Assembly (NCBI GenBank): GCA_046349435.1
Contig: JAXMCI010000017.1
Coordinates: 85,866-149,865 of the forward strand
Source: JAXMCI01 sp046349435
Lineage (GTDB): Bacteria; Pseudomonadota; Alphaproteobacteria; Dongiales; Dongiaceae
Direction of reading: 5' to 3'
Length of the DNA: 64,000 nt
Of the stretch, positions 44,483 through 53,126 are shown piece by piece (position 1 is the first letter of the stretch; each line of letters opens with the position of its first letter). Under the pieces are notes generated by a model. It ran no database searches and was not told where the DNA came from. It was given only the letters and a program-made list of their open reading frames with translations. Position numbers and translations under genes: made by a program.

Positions 44483-45699
44483 GGCGCCCGGCGCAGCTCG
44501 CAGCGCTGCGCGCCTTCGCCGCCCGCCATCGCCTGGTCGAGGTCGCCTACCTGGCCTTCGTCGTGCTGATGGTGGTGGTGAACGACGATCGCATCTATCG
44601 CGACTTCTTCTACGTGACGGTGATCCCGCTCTTCCTGCTGGTCGCCGCCGATCGCTGGCGCGATCCGCTCCGCTCGCCGGTCTGGTGGCTGTCGGCGGCC
44701 CTGCTGGCCTATCTCTGCCTGACCCTGCTGTGGGTGCCGCCGTCGCCGGTGCGCACCTATTTCGACGGCGTCCGCTGCACCATCCTGATCCTTCTCTTCG
44801 TCACCGTCACCGCGACCCTGGCGATGGAGCCGGGCTTCCCGCGGCGACTCTTCGTCATCCTTGCCGGCGTCGCCGCGGCGGCCGGCGCCGTCCTCGTCAT
44901 CCGCTATTTCGCGGCGGGGCTCTTCCCGGCCCGGCTGCTCGAGGGGCCGGGCGCGCTGCGGTCCCCCAACGTCGCCGCCGGCGTCTATGGCCTGGTGGCG
45001 ACCGGGCTGATCGGCTGGGGACTGTGGCCGGGCGGCAGCCGCTCCGCCCGGCTCGGCTGTGCCGTGCTGCTCGCCCTGCTGGCGCCTTTCATCCTGCTGG
45101 TCGGCTCGCGCACCACCCTGGTGGCTTGCGCGGCCGCGCTGCTGGTCGGCTGCGCGCTGGCCCGCCGCTGGCTGCCGGTGGTGGCGCTGGCCCTGCTGTC
45201 TGTGCTCTACGGCGCGCTGCTGCTGCTCCATGCGCTCCCCGCCATCGGCCTCGTCGAGCGCGGCGATTCCTACCGCTTCCTGGCGTGGCGAACCTTCTGG
45301 GACCTGGCGATGCAGCATCCCTGGCTGGGCTATGGCCGCACCTTCGACCTGCGGCAGATGGCCGGGGGCGTCGATCTCTGGCACCCGCACAACATCTATC
45401 TCGCGGCGCAGCTGCTGGGCGGGCTGCCGGCGACGCTGCTGCTCGTGGCGCTGCTGGCCGCCGCCGCCCGCGCCGGGTGGCGGCGCTGGCGGCGGGCCGC
45501 CGATCCGGCGCCCTTGCTGCTCGTCACCTTCCTCGCCGTGCATGGCTGGTTCGAGCACGGGTCCTTCATTCACAACGCCAACTGGGAGTGGCTGCACCTC
45601 TGGATGCCGCTCGGCGTGATCGCCGGGCTCGAGATCGCCGGGAAGCGGGGCCCGCCTCCGGCCCCGCCCGACCAGTCCGGTCGAGCGCCCCGCGTCTAG
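44479..45699 (+). CDS. O-antigen ligase / polymerase-type membrane protein (WaaL/Wzy-like)
   Basis: A 406-residue inner-membrane protein with about ten to twelve hydrophobic helices. The large periplasmic loop contains RGDSYRFLAWRTFWDLAMQH and PWLGYGRTFD, then WHPHNIYLAAQLLGG; the Arg and HxxN-type His are the features that define the Wzy_C/O-antigen ligase domain. The start is a GTG at 44479 overlapping the GT4 stop. Its stop codon shares the CTAG palindrome (45696-45699) with the convergent PmbA-type gene. Ligase versus polymerase cannot be decided by sequence alone. Confidence 0.82.
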   Translation: MRRPAQLAALRAFAARHRLVEVAYLAFVVLMVVVNDDRIYRDFFYVTVIPLFLLVAADRWRDPLRSPVWWLSAALLAYLCLTLLWVPPSPVRTYFDGVRCTILILLFVTVTATLAMEPGFPRRLFVILAGVAAAAGAVLVIRYFAAGLFPARLLEGPGALRSPNVAAGVYGLVATGLIGWGLWPGGSRSARLGCAVLLALLAPFILLVGSRTTLVACAAALLVGCALARRWLPVVALALLSVLYGALLLLHALPAIGLVERGDSYRFLAWRTFWDLAMQHPWLGYGRTFDLRQMAGGVDLWHPHNIYLAAQLLGGLPATLLLVALLAAAARAGWRRWRRAADPAPLLLVTFLAVHGWFEHGSFIHNANWEWLHLWMPLGVIAGLEIAGKRGPPPAPPDQSGRAPRV

Positions 45700-47036
45700 C
45701 GCCCGGCCACCGTCATGCCGTCGACCCGCACGGTCGGCGAATCCGTGCCATAGCGGAACACCAGGTCGTTCGCCGGGGTCATGGCGCGGAACATGTCCTT
45801 GAGGTTGCCGGCGATGGTCACCTCGCTCACCGGATAGGCGAGCGCGCCCTTCTCGATCCAGTAGCCGGCGGCGCCGCGGCTGTAGTCGCCGGTGACGTTG
45901 TTGACGCCGAAGCCGATCAGCTCGGTGACGTAGAAGCCGTCCGCGATCTCGCCGATCAGCTCGGCCGGGGACTGCTTGCCCGGCGCCAGGAACAGGTTGC
46001 TCGGGCTCGGCGCCGGCGGCGAGGAGGTGCCGCGGGCGGCGTGGCCGGTGCTCTCCAGCCCGAGCTGGCGGGCGTTGCGCAGATCGAGGATCCAGGTCGT
46101 CAGCACGCCGTCGGCGACGATGTCGCGGCGCCGGTTGGGCAGCCCCTCGGCGTCGAACGGCTTGGAGCGCTGGCCGCGCGGCCGGTGCGGGTCGTCGGTC
46201 ACGGTGAGGCCGTCGGCCAGCACCTTCTGCCCCAGCTTGTCCTTGAGGAAGCTGGTGCCGCGGCTGATCGCGCCACCATTGATGGCGCCGGCGAGATGGC
46301 CGATCAGGCCGCCGGCGATGCGCGGGTCGTAGACCACCGGCACCTTGGCGGTGGCCGCCTTGCGCGGCCCCAGCCGGCGCACCGCGCGCTCGCCGGCGCG
46401 GCGGCCGACCGCGGCGGGATCCTCGAGGTCGGCGGCGCACACCACCGAGCAGAAATCGTAGTCGCGCTCCATGCCGGTGCCGCTGCCGGCGATCACCGAG
46501 ACGCTGACCCCGTGATGGGACATCTCGTAGCGGCCGGAGAAGCCGTTGCTGGCGGCGAGCGCCACCCGGCTGTGGCTCCAGCCGGCCTCCGCGCCCTCGG
46601 AGTTGGTGACGCCCGGCACCGCCCGGGCCGCCTCCTCGGCGGCGCGCGCCCGCTCGCGCAGCTGGTCGGGCGTCGGCTCGACGGTGTCGCAGAGCTCGAT
46701 GGCGGGCCAGCTCCGGGCGATCTGCCCGGGGTCGGCGAGGCCGCAGAACGGATCCTCCGGCACCGAGCGGGCCATGGCGATGGCCCGCTCGACCAGGGCG
46801 TCGAGCGCGGCCGGGCTGCGGTCGCTCGACGACACCATGGCCTGGCGCTTGCCGATCAGCACGCGCAGCCCGAGATCCTGGCCCTCGGCCCGCTCCACCT
46901 TCTCCGGCTGGCCGAGCCGCAGCGCCAGGGACAGCGAGGCGCCCTCGGCGATCAGCGCGTCGGCGGCGTCGGCCCCCGCCCGGCGGGCGCGGCCGATCAG
47001 GTCTTCCAGCAGGTTGCGGCCGTCGGCGTCGGGCAT
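45696..47036 (-). CDS. pmbA: TldD/PmbA family metalloprotease-related protein (PmbA-like)
   Basis: A 446-residue member of the family that with TldD forms a cytosolic protease degrading unfolded or modified peptides. Typical segments are DLGLRVLIGKRQAMVSSSD, VPVVYDPRIAGGLIGHLAGA and the C-terminal TGDYSRGAAGYWIEKGALAY, which is the PmbA-type ending. PmbA lacks the HExxH metal motif of TldD, and none is seen here. ATG 47036 is the start. The family makes two paralogues; PmbA fits best by motif. Confidence 0.85.
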   Translation of the reverse strand: MPDADGRNLLEDLIGRARRAGADAADALIAEGASLSLALRLGQPEKVERAEGQDLGLRVLIGKRQAMVSSSDRSPAALDALVERAIAMARSVPEDPFCGLADPGQIARSWPAIELCDTVEPTPDQLRERARAAEEAARAVPGVTNSEGAEAGWSHSRVALAASNGFSGRYEMSHHGVSVSVIAGSGTGMERDYDFCSVVCAADLEDPAAVGRRAGERAVRRLGPRKAATAKVPVVYDPRIAGGLIGHLAGAINGGAISRGTSFLKDKLGQKVLADGLTVTDDPHRPRGQRSKPFDAEGLPNRRRDIVADGVLTTWILDLRNARQLGLESTGHAARGTSSPPAPSPSNLFLAPGKQSPAELIGEIADGFYVTELIGFGVNNVTGDYSRGAAGYWIEKGALAYPVSEVTIAGNLKDMFRAMTPANDLVFRYGTDSPTVRVDGMTVAGR

Positions 47037-47110
47037 GGGGGACCTCGGGGGCAGGGGAACCGGATCGCACTCAGATATGCTGCCCGGGGCGGCGCGGCAA
47101 TGGCTCGACG

Positions 47111-47581
47111 TCAGCGCGCGGTCAGCTGTGCCCGGAACACCGGCAGCACCCGGCCCGGCGCGAAGTCGGAGCCCTCGCCGCCGACCGCGACCGCGCCCAT
47201 GCGGCGGTAGAAGCCGGCGGCGTTGGGGTCGGCCACCACCCGCATGGTGGCGTGGCCGAGCGCCCGGCCGGCGGCCAGCGCATGGCGCCACAGCGCCCGG
47301 CCGATGCCGCGGCCGAGCCGGTCCGGCTCGACGAACAGGCTGTCCAGCGCCAGCGTGCCGTCCTCCAGCCCGAGCGCGTAGAAGCCCACCGGCGCGCCGG
47401 TCTGCAGCGCGACGGCATGCGGCCGGGTGGCGATCGCCGCCGCGCTCACCGTCAGCGAGGGCCGGCAGCGGGCGAGGAAGCCGGCGTCGTAGCCCCAGGA
47501 AGCCTTGGCGCGCAACGCGATGCCGGTCAGCGCCGCGGCCTCGTCGGGCCGCGCCGCCCTGATCCGGAGCTGCGCTGCGGC
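47111..47581 (-). CDS. GNAT family N-acetyltransferase, start codon not found
   Basis: About 150 residues of a GNAT acyltransferase: LRIRAARPDEAAALTGIALRA at the N-terminus, LDSLFVEPDRLGRGIGRALW holding the acetyl-CoA-binding R/Q-x-x-G-x-G loop, and VVADPNAAGFYRRMGAVAVG near the end. The odd point is the 5' end: no ATG, GTG or TTG lies in frame between the preceding amidohydrolase stop (47584) and the first strand, so either a rare start codon is used, the gene is read through coupling with the amidohydrolase, or a base is wrong. Substrate unknown. Confidence 0.75.
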   Translation of the reverse strand, partial: AAAQLRIRAARPDEAAALTGIALRAKASWGYDAGFLARCRPSLTVSAAAIATRPHAVALQTGAPVGFYALGLEDGTLALDSLFVEPDRLGRGIGRALWRHALAAGRALGHATMRVVADPNAAGFYRRMGAVAVGGEGSDFAPGRVLPVFRAQLTAR

Positions 47582-47583
47582 CG

Positions 47584-48891
47584 CTATTCCGCCGCCTCGC
47601 GCCGGCGCGCCGCCGCCGCCGGACGCTTGTGGAAGCGGCCGCCCTGCATGATGCCGGCGAGCCGCCCGGCATCCTGCAGGATGGCGATGTCGGCGAGCGG
47701 GTCGCCGTCGACCAGCAGCAGGTCGGCGAGCGCCCCGGCGCGGATCCGGCCGAGCTCGCCCGGCCGGCCCATCAGCGCGCCGCCGTCGCGGGTCGCCGCC
47801 TGGATCGCCGCCATCGGGCTGTAGCCGAGCAGCGTGACGAAATGCTCGAGGTCGCGGGCGTTGGTGCCCTGCGGGTTGCAGAACAGGCCGTAATCGCCGC
47901 CCGGCAGGACGCGGATGCCGCGCCGCCGCATCTCGTGGCCGGCGGCGACGATCGCCGCCAGCTCGCGCTCGAGCCGCGCCTGGGTGGCGCCGTCGTGGCG
48001 CGGGCCGTAGCGATCCGCCTCGCGGGTCAGGGTGTAGGGGAAGCCCACGGTCGGCGCCACGAACACCCGGTCCCGCGCCGCCTCCAGCCCGTCCAGCCCT
48101 TCCTCGTCGACCAGCGCCGCATGGTAGATGACGTCGACGCCGTGCTTCAGGCAGAGCTTGACCGAGCCGGCGCTGGTCGCGTGGGCCGCCACCCGCTTGC
48201 CGCGGGCCCGCGCCACCTGGACGATGGCCGCCAGCTCCTCGTCGGTCATCACCGTGGCGTCGCTGCCGGCACCCCATTCCTCGAAGCCGCGGTCGCCCGA
48301 GACGTTGATCTTGAAGGTGTCGACGCCGTCGCGCGCGGCGATGCGGCAGGCGGCGCGGAAGGCGTCCGGCCCGTCGCAGGTGACGGCGAAGCGCACGCTC
48401 GCCGGCAGCGCCAGCTCGCGGCTGTCGAGGTCGCCGAGATTGCCCGACGGCGTCATCTCCTGCGTCGCCGCCAGCAGCCGCGGCCCGGGGAAGCGCCCGG
48501 CCGCGATGGCGTCGCGCATCACCACGTCGAGCCGCGGCTTGGCCGCCGCGGCACTGAAGCAGCTGGTGAAGCCCTGGTCGAGCAGCAGCCGGGCGTTCTC
48601 GATGGTCGCCAGCAGATGCTCCTCGACCGGCATGCGCGCCGATTCCCAGAGCTCGCGGAACCCGAGGAAGCTGAGATGGGCGTGCGCCTCGACCAGCCCC
48701 GGCATCAGGGTCCGCCCCCGGCCCTCGACGATCTCCGCCCCGTCGCGCTTCAGCCGCCCATCGCGCTTCAGCCCGTCGCGCGCCACCGCGGCGATCCGCT
48801 CGCCCTCGACCAGCACCTCGCCGGCATAGGCCTCGTCGGCCTCGCCGTCGATGATCCGCACGTCGGTGAAGAGGAAACGGCTCATCGGCAT
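47584..48891 (-). CDS. Metal-dependent amidohydrolase family protein
   Basis: A 435-residue TIM-barrel hydrolase. The metal ligands are visible: TLMPGLVEAHAHLSFLG (HxH after strand 1), DTFKINVSG (Lys), KRVAAHATSAGSVKLCL and VDVIYHAALVDEE (His), and VLPGGDYGLFCNPQG (Asp). The C-terminal composite sheet motif is GRIRAGALADLLLVDGDPL. ATG 48891 follows GGGAG; 48885 is also possible. The family includes imidazolonepropionase-like and peptidase-type members; the substrate is unknown. The next gene (GNAT) begins almost at its stop. Confidence 0.85.
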   Translation of the reverse strand: MPMSRFLFTDVRIIDGEADEAYAGEVLVEGERIAAVARDGLKRDGRLKRDGAEIVEGRGRTLMPGLVEAHAHLSFLGFRELWESARMPVEEHLLATIENARLLLDQGFTSCFSAAAAKPRLDVVMRDAIAAGRFPGPRLLAATQEMTPSGNLGDLDSRELALPASVRFAVTCDGPDAFRAACRIAARDGVDTFKINVSGDRGFEEWGAGSDATVMTDEELAAIVQVARARGKRVAAHATSAGSVKLCLKHGVDVIYHAALVDEEGLDGLEAARDRVFVAPTVGFPYTLTREADRYGPRHDGATQARLERELAAIVAAGHEMRRRGIRVLPGGDYGLFCNPQGTNARDLEHFVTLLGYSPMAAIQAATRDGGALMGRPGELGRIRAGALADLLLVDGDPLADIAILQDAGRLAGIMQGGRFHKRPAAAARRREAAE

Positions 48892-48968
48892 GCTCCCGGA
48901 ACCGGCGGCGTGGTTGCGCGGGGGCACCGCCCTGGCCCACGGGTGGCGATGCTACACCCGCGCCGCCC

Positions 48969-50477
48969 TCACCGCCAAATTGGCCGGCCGCTCCCGGGCA
49001 GCCCCAGCTCCGGCCATTTGCGCGTCACCGCCTCGACCACCGCGTCGTCCATGCGGATCTTGCGGCCCCACTCGCGCTTCGTCTCGGGCGGCAGCTTGGT
49101 GGTGGCGTCGAGCCCGACCTTGCCGCCGAGGCCCGATTCCGGGCTGGCGAAGTCGAGATAGTCGATCGGCGTGTTCTCGATCACCGTGATGTCGCGCGCC
49201 GGGTCCATCCGGGTGGCGATCGCCCACATCACGTCCTTCCAGTCGCGGGCGTCGATGTCGTCGTCCACGACGATCACCCACTTCGTGTACATGAACTGGC
49301 GCAGGAACGACCAGACGCCCATCATCACCCGCTTGGCGTGGCCGGCATAGGCCTTGCGCATGCTGACCACCGCGATGCGGTAGGAGCAGCCCTCGGGCGG
49401 CAGCCAGAAATCGACGATCTCGGGGAACTGCTGCACGAGCAGCGGGATGAACACCTCGTTGAGCGCCTCGCCGAGCACCGAGGGCTCGTCGGGCGGCCGG
49501 CCGGTGAAGGTCGAGAGGTAGATCGGCTTGCGCCGCATGGTCATGGCGCTGACGGTGAAGACCGGGAAGGGCTCGACCGCGTTGTAGTAGCCGGTGTGGT
49601 CGCCATAGGGCCCCTCGGGACCGTACTCCTCGAGCGAGACATGGCCCTCGAGCACGATCTCCGCCTGGGCCGGCACCTTGAGCGGCACGGTGCGGCACTC
49701 GACCAGCTCGACCTTGGCGCCGCGCAGCAGGCCGGCGAACTGGTACTCCGACAGCGTGTCCGGCACCGGCGTGACCGCCGCCAGGATGGTGCCGGGATCG
49801 GCCCCGATCACCACGGCGGCGGGCAGCGGCTCGGGTCTCTCGGCCTTCCACCGCGCGTGGTGCTGCGCCCCGCCGCGATGCTTCAGCCAGCGCATCAGCG
49901 TGGTGTTCCTGCCGGTCACCTGCATGCGGTAGATGCCGAGGTTGAAGTCGTCCTCCTTGCGCCGCCCCGGCCCCTTGGTCACCACCAGCGGCCAGGTGAT
50001 CAGCGGCGCCGGCTCGCCCGGCCAGCAGCTCTGCACCGGCAGCAGGCCGAGATCGACCTCGCCGCCGGTCAGCACCACCTCCTGGCAGGGCGCCGAGCCG
50101 ACGGTGCGCGGCTTCATCGCCATCACCGTCCTGAGCAGCGGCAGCAGCTCGAGCGCCTCGCGCCAGCCGCCCGGCGGCTCCGGCTGCTTGAGGAAGGCCA
50201 GCGTCTCGCCGACCTCGCGCAGCTGCTCCGGCCGCCGGTCCATGCCGAGCGCGACGCGCTCGACCGTGCCGAACAGGTTGACCAGCACCGGCATGTCCCA
50301 GCGCCGGCCGGAGGCTTCGACGACGTTCTCGAACAGCACCGCCGGCCCGCCCTCGGCGAGCAGGCGGGTCTGGATCTCGGTCATCTCCAGCACCGGGCTG
50401 ACCGGGGCGGCGACGCGCACCAGCAGCCGGTCGCGCTCCAGCCGCTCGATGAAGCCGCGCAGCGAGCTATAGGGCAT
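48969..50477 (-). CDS. ubiD: UbiD family prenylated-FMN-dependent decarboxylase
   Basis: A 502-residue decarboxylase. DFNLGIYRMQVTGRNTTLMR carries the conserved Arg, and EIVLEGHVSLEEYGPEGPYG the two conserved Glu, which with that Arg form the catalytic E-R-E set; TKWVIVVDDDIDARDWKDVM is a family core. The length and the absence of other aromatic-degradation genes fit the ubiquinone-pathway enzyme, which removes the carboxyl group of octaprenyl-hydroxybenzoate. UbiX, which makes the cofactor, is not in the window. The start overlaps the upstream YkgJ-like gene by 11 bp. Confidence 0.9.
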   Translation of the reverse strand: MPYSSLRGFIERLERDRLLVRVAAPVSPVLEMTEIQTRLLAEGGPAVLFENVVEASGRRWDMPVLVNLFGTVERVALGMDRRPEQLREVGETLAFLKQPEPPGGWREALELLPLLRTVMAMKPRTVGSAPCQEVVLTGGEVDLGLLPVQSCWPGEPAPLITWPLVVTKGPGRRKEDDFNLGIYRMQVTGRNTTLMRWLKHRGGAQHHARWKAERPEPLPAAVVIGADPGTILAAVTPVPDTLSEYQFAGLLRGAKVELVECRTVPLKVPAQAEIVLEGHVSLEEYGPEGPYGDHTGYYNAVEPFPVFTVSAMTMRRKPIYLSTFTGRPPDEPSVLGEALNEVFIPLLVQQFPEIVDFWLPPEGCSYRIAVVSMRKAYAGHAKRVMMGVWSFLRQFMYTKWVIVVDDDIDARDWKDVMWAIATRMDPARDITVIENTPIDYLDFASPESGLGGKVGLDATTKLPPETKREWGRKIRMDDAVVEAVTRKWPELGLPGSGRPIWR

Positions 50478-51207
50478 CGGCCAGGGTGCCGGGCACGGCG
50501 CCGCCGGCCGCCTTCACCGCCCGCGCATAGGCGCGCGGCGAGCGGTAGGGGCCATGCTTGAGGTAGGTGTCCGGCGCGGCCGGGACGATGCCGCCGCCAT
50601 GCGGCAGCACCTGGTGGAAGCTGCCGTCGCGCCGGATCAGCGGGATCGGCCGGCCGCGCCGCGAGAAGACCCGCCGCATCGCCGCCGAATGCGCGCGGTG
50701 CACCGCGCGCTCCTCGGCGTCGGCGGCGAAGAGATGCTCGTAGGCGGCGACGAACTCGGCGACGAAGCCGGGCTCGACGATGCCGAGGTTGGAGATCACC
50801 CAGCAGCGATCCTCGAACAGCCAGTAGTAGCCGAGCCCGAGGAACTCGTCCTGGCGCGTCAGGTAGGGCGCGAAGGGGAAGGCGCGGCAGGCGAGCGAGC
50901 GGTTGTCGCGCTCGCAGAACCGCGCCCCCTTGCACTCGACCGCGACGCAGCTGTGGTGCATCTCCGCCACCACCTTGCGCGCGTCGGGCGTGCGCGGCCG
51001 GAAGCGGTGCCAGAGGTCGCTGCGCGCGCGCAGCGCCTGCCACTCGGCGCGCGCCACGATCGGGATGGCGTTGTCAGTGGTGCAGCAGACCGGCTGCCCG
51101 CCATTGAGCGGCGCGCAGAAGCGGCCGCAGTCGTAGCGCGACACCGGCGCGGTGAAGCGCTGGTGGATCGCCCGGAAGTCGTCCGGCCCGGCGATTGCCT
51201 TGGTCAT
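50467..51207 (-). CDS. Cysteine-rich YkgJ/FliB-like protein of unknown function
   Basis: A 246-residue cytoplasmic protein. Cysteines are clustered: YDCGRFCAPLNGGQPVCCTT near residue 25-45 and VECKGARFCERDNRSLACRA near 100, plus one near 140. This pattern resembles the YkgJ/flagellin-N-methylase family of predicted metal-binding (Zn or Fe-S) proteins. The start at 51207 (MTKAIAGPDDF) was chosen; an ATG at 51243 would add residues reaching towards the divergent gene. The 11-bp overlap with ubiD suggests co-translation and perhaps a shared role, which is not known. Confidence 0.6.
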   Translation of the reverse strand: MTKAIAGPDDFRAIHQRFTAPVSRYDCGRFCAPLNGGQPVCCTTDNAIPIVARAEWQALRARSDLWHRFRPRTPDARKVVAEMHHSCVAVECKGARFCERDNRSLACRAFPFAPYLTRQDEFLGLGYYWLFEDRCWVISNLGIVEPGFVAEFVAAYEHLFAADAEERAVHRAHSAAMRRVFSRRGRPIPLIRRDGSFHQVLPHGGGIVPAAPDTYLKHGPYRSPRAYARAVKAAGGAVPGTLADAL

Positions 51208-51263
51208 CGCGACCCGAGTATCACGGGCCCCCACACTCGGCAATCACCGGATCGAGGGCAGCC

Positions 51264-52077
51264 ATGGGACGCTACTGGGTGGTCGGCGGCGAGTATCGCG
51301 ACACCGGTTTCGCCGAGCCGGTCGGCGGCGCCGAGCAGCGCCTCGGCCCGTTCGCCGGCTACGAGACGGCCAAGGCCGAATGGCAGGCCCGCGCCTGGGC
51401 CTCGGTCGACAACGCGCTGGCGCGCTGGCGCATCGAGGAGGAGGGGCCGCAGCCGCGCTGGTGGGTGGTGGGAGGCGTCTATCGCGACACCGCCTTCCGC
51501 GAGCCGGCCGACCCCGGCGGCGAGCGCCGCTTCGGGCCCGTTCGACAGCGAGGACGAGGCCCGCGCCGAGTGGCAGCGGCTGGCCTGGGCCTCGGTCGAC
51601 GACGCGCTGGCGCGCTACCGCATCGAGAAGCGCGCCGGCGACGCCGCCCCGCCGCCCGCCGCGGCCGAAGCCTGGCCCGAGGGCGTCGGAGTGGCCGCGC
51701 TGCGCATTGCGCGCCCGACCGACCGGCTCGACACCGTCGTCGCCTTCTATCGCGACGCGCTCGGCCTGCCCGTGCTGTTCTCGTTCCAGGACCATGATGG
51801 CTATGACGGCGTGATGCTCGGGCTGCCCGGCCGCGCCTGCCATCTCGAATTCATCCACCACCGCGACGGCAGTCCCGGCCCGGCGCCGAGCCGCGACAAC
51901 CTGCTCGTGCTCTACATTCCGGACCGCGCCGGGCTGGCTCGCCTGCAGGCCCGCCTCGAGCGCCACGGACACCGCCCGGTCGAGCCCGAGAACCCCTACT
52001 GGCGGGACAAGTCCGTCACCTTCGCCGACCCCGACGGCTGGCGCGTGGTGCTGTGCAACACCCCGGGCCTGTCGTAA
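51264..52077 (+). CDS. DUF4170-DUF4170-VOC (glyoxalase-like) fusion, one frameshift
   Basis: About 270 residues. Two tandem DUF4170 units come first: YWVVGGEYRDTGFAEP with EWQARAWASVDNALARWRIE, then WWVVGGVYRDTAFREP with EWQRLAWASVDDALARYRIE. A VOC/glyoxalase domain follows (LRIARPTDRLDTVVAFYRDA, CHLEFIHHRDG, KSVTFADPDGWRVVL). The two parts are in different frames because of one extra C in the run at 51537-51539; removing it gives one continuous protein. DUF4170 normally occurs alone as a small protein of about 70-80 residues, so the fusion is unusual. Enzymatic role unknown. Confidence 0.72.
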
Positions 52078-52096
52078 GCGGCGAGACCGCAGGGTT

Positions 52097-52160
52097 CACG
52101 CCGAGGCGCCGAGCCGCCGAGAAGAAGCTCGGACCTCGGCGACCTCGGCGCCTCGGCGTG
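52097..52160. repeat. Palindromic repeat element, copy 1
   Basis: Two 17-bp arms, CACGCCGAGGCGCCGAG (52097-52113) and CTCGGCGCCTCGGCGTG (52144-52160), are perfect reverse complements around a 30-base centre. A related element lies at 53127-53203 in which CCGAG units become CGGAG on one arm and CTCGG becomes CTCCG on the other, so pairing is kept. The two bracket padR-DUF2218. Confidence 0.75.
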
Positions 52161-52170
52161 CCATTAACGG

Positions 52171-52472
52171 CTATCCCGACCGGGTCCAGCGGATCTCCGG
52201 CTGCTCGCGGAAGGCGAAGCGGGCGAGGTGGCGCGCCACCACATCCTCAAGGCCGGGCAGGGCGGCGGCATCGGCCGCGGTGACGCGCAGGGTGAGCGTG
52301 TCCGCGCCGGCCTCCGCTTCGCACACCCCGGCCGGGAATTCGATGCGGCCCCGGCGCTCGTCGAAGCTGACCGGCAGCCGGTGGGCGAAGTGCTGCAGAG
52401 CTGGCCGAGATAGCGCGACGGCTTCCCGGTCGGCACCGCGGCGACCGAGGCGGGCAGGGGACCGGCCGCCAT
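52171..52472 (-). CDS. DUF2218 domain-containing protein, one frameshift
   Basis: About 100 residues. It begins MAAGPLPASVAAVPTGKPSR, then YLGQLC, after which the frame shifts; HFAHRLPVSFDERRGRIEFP and DVVARHLARFAFREQPEI continue in the next frame. One base added near 52394 makes LCKHFAHRLPVSF, the usual DUF2218 sequence. DUF2218 proteins commonly accompany siderophore-interacting (ViuB-like) genes and PadR regulators. Its ATG overlaps the padR stop by one base (TGATG), so it is expressed with padR. Biochemical function unknown. Confidence 0.78.
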
Positions 52473-53047
52473 CAGACCCGCTCCACGCTGGTCGCCGCCG
52501 CGTCGAGCGCGGCGGCGATCGCCGCGGCCTGTGCCTCGGTGAGCGGCCCGCGCGCCAGCCGCAGCCGCAGCGCCAGCTTGAGGTTCTCCATCGCCCGGAC
52601 CACCTGCGGCGCCGGCCCGCCGCCATGCATCCGGCCGGCCTCCGCCATGCGCCCGAGCAGCGCGTCCAGCGTGCCGCGATTGGCCGCCAGGAAGGCGCGG
52701 CCCTCGTCGGTGATGGCGTGCAGCTTCTTGCTGCCCTCGCCGGCGCTCACCGTCACGTGGCCGAGCTCCTCGAGCAGGGTCAGCGTCGGATAGATCACGC
52801 CGGGGCTCGGGCTGTAGGCGCCCCCGACGCTCTCCTCGATCGCCTTGATGATCTCGTAGCCGTGCCGCGGCTTCTCGCCGATCAGGTGCAGGATGACCAG
52901 CCTGAGGTCGCCATGGGCGAAGAACCGGCCGAGACCGCCGCGTCCCCCGCCATGCCAACGCCCGAACCGTCCGCCATGCTCGCCCCGGGCGAACCGCCGC
53001 TCCCCGTCGCAGCGCTCGTGCCGCCGCTCGAAATGCCTGTGAAACAT
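52472..53047 (-). CDS. PadR-family transcriptional regulator
   Basis: A 191-residue regulator. The N-terminus is His/Arg/Gly-rich (RHFERRHERCDGERRF), which could bind metal. The PadR winged helix spans about 48-125: GDLRLVILHLIGEKPRHGYE, IIKAIEESVGGAYSPSPGVI, then YPTLTLLEELGHV. The C-terminal helical dimerisation part resembles the PadR/YqjI group, which responds to metal. A perfect palindrome (53075-53088) lies 28 bp upstream of the start and is probably its own operator. Confidence 0.9.
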   Translation of the reverse strand: MFHRHFERRHERCDGERRFARGEHGGRFGRWHGGGRGGLGRFFAHGDLRLVILHLIGEKPRHGYEIIKAIEESVGGAYSPSPGVIYPTLTLLEELGHVTVSAGEGSKKLHAITDEGRAFLAANRGTLDALLGRMAEAGRMHGGGPAPQVVRAMENLKLALRLRLARGPLTEAQAAAIAAALDAAATSVERV

Positions 53048-53074
53048 CGTCGTCTCCTGTCGTTCAGATACGAA

Positions 53075-53088
53075 TTAGATATATCTAA
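53075..53088. promoter_or_regulatory. Probable PadR operator / autoregulatory site
   Basis: TTAGATATATCTAA is a perfect 14-bp palindrome in an AT-rich island of otherwise very GC-rich DNA, centred about 34 bp upstream of the padR start. PadR-family regulators bind such A/T-rich palindromes and usually repress themselves. Confidence 0.75.
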
Positions 53089-53126
53089 AAACAGTCGACG
53101 GTCAAGCGCGGGTCGCAGAAGAAATC

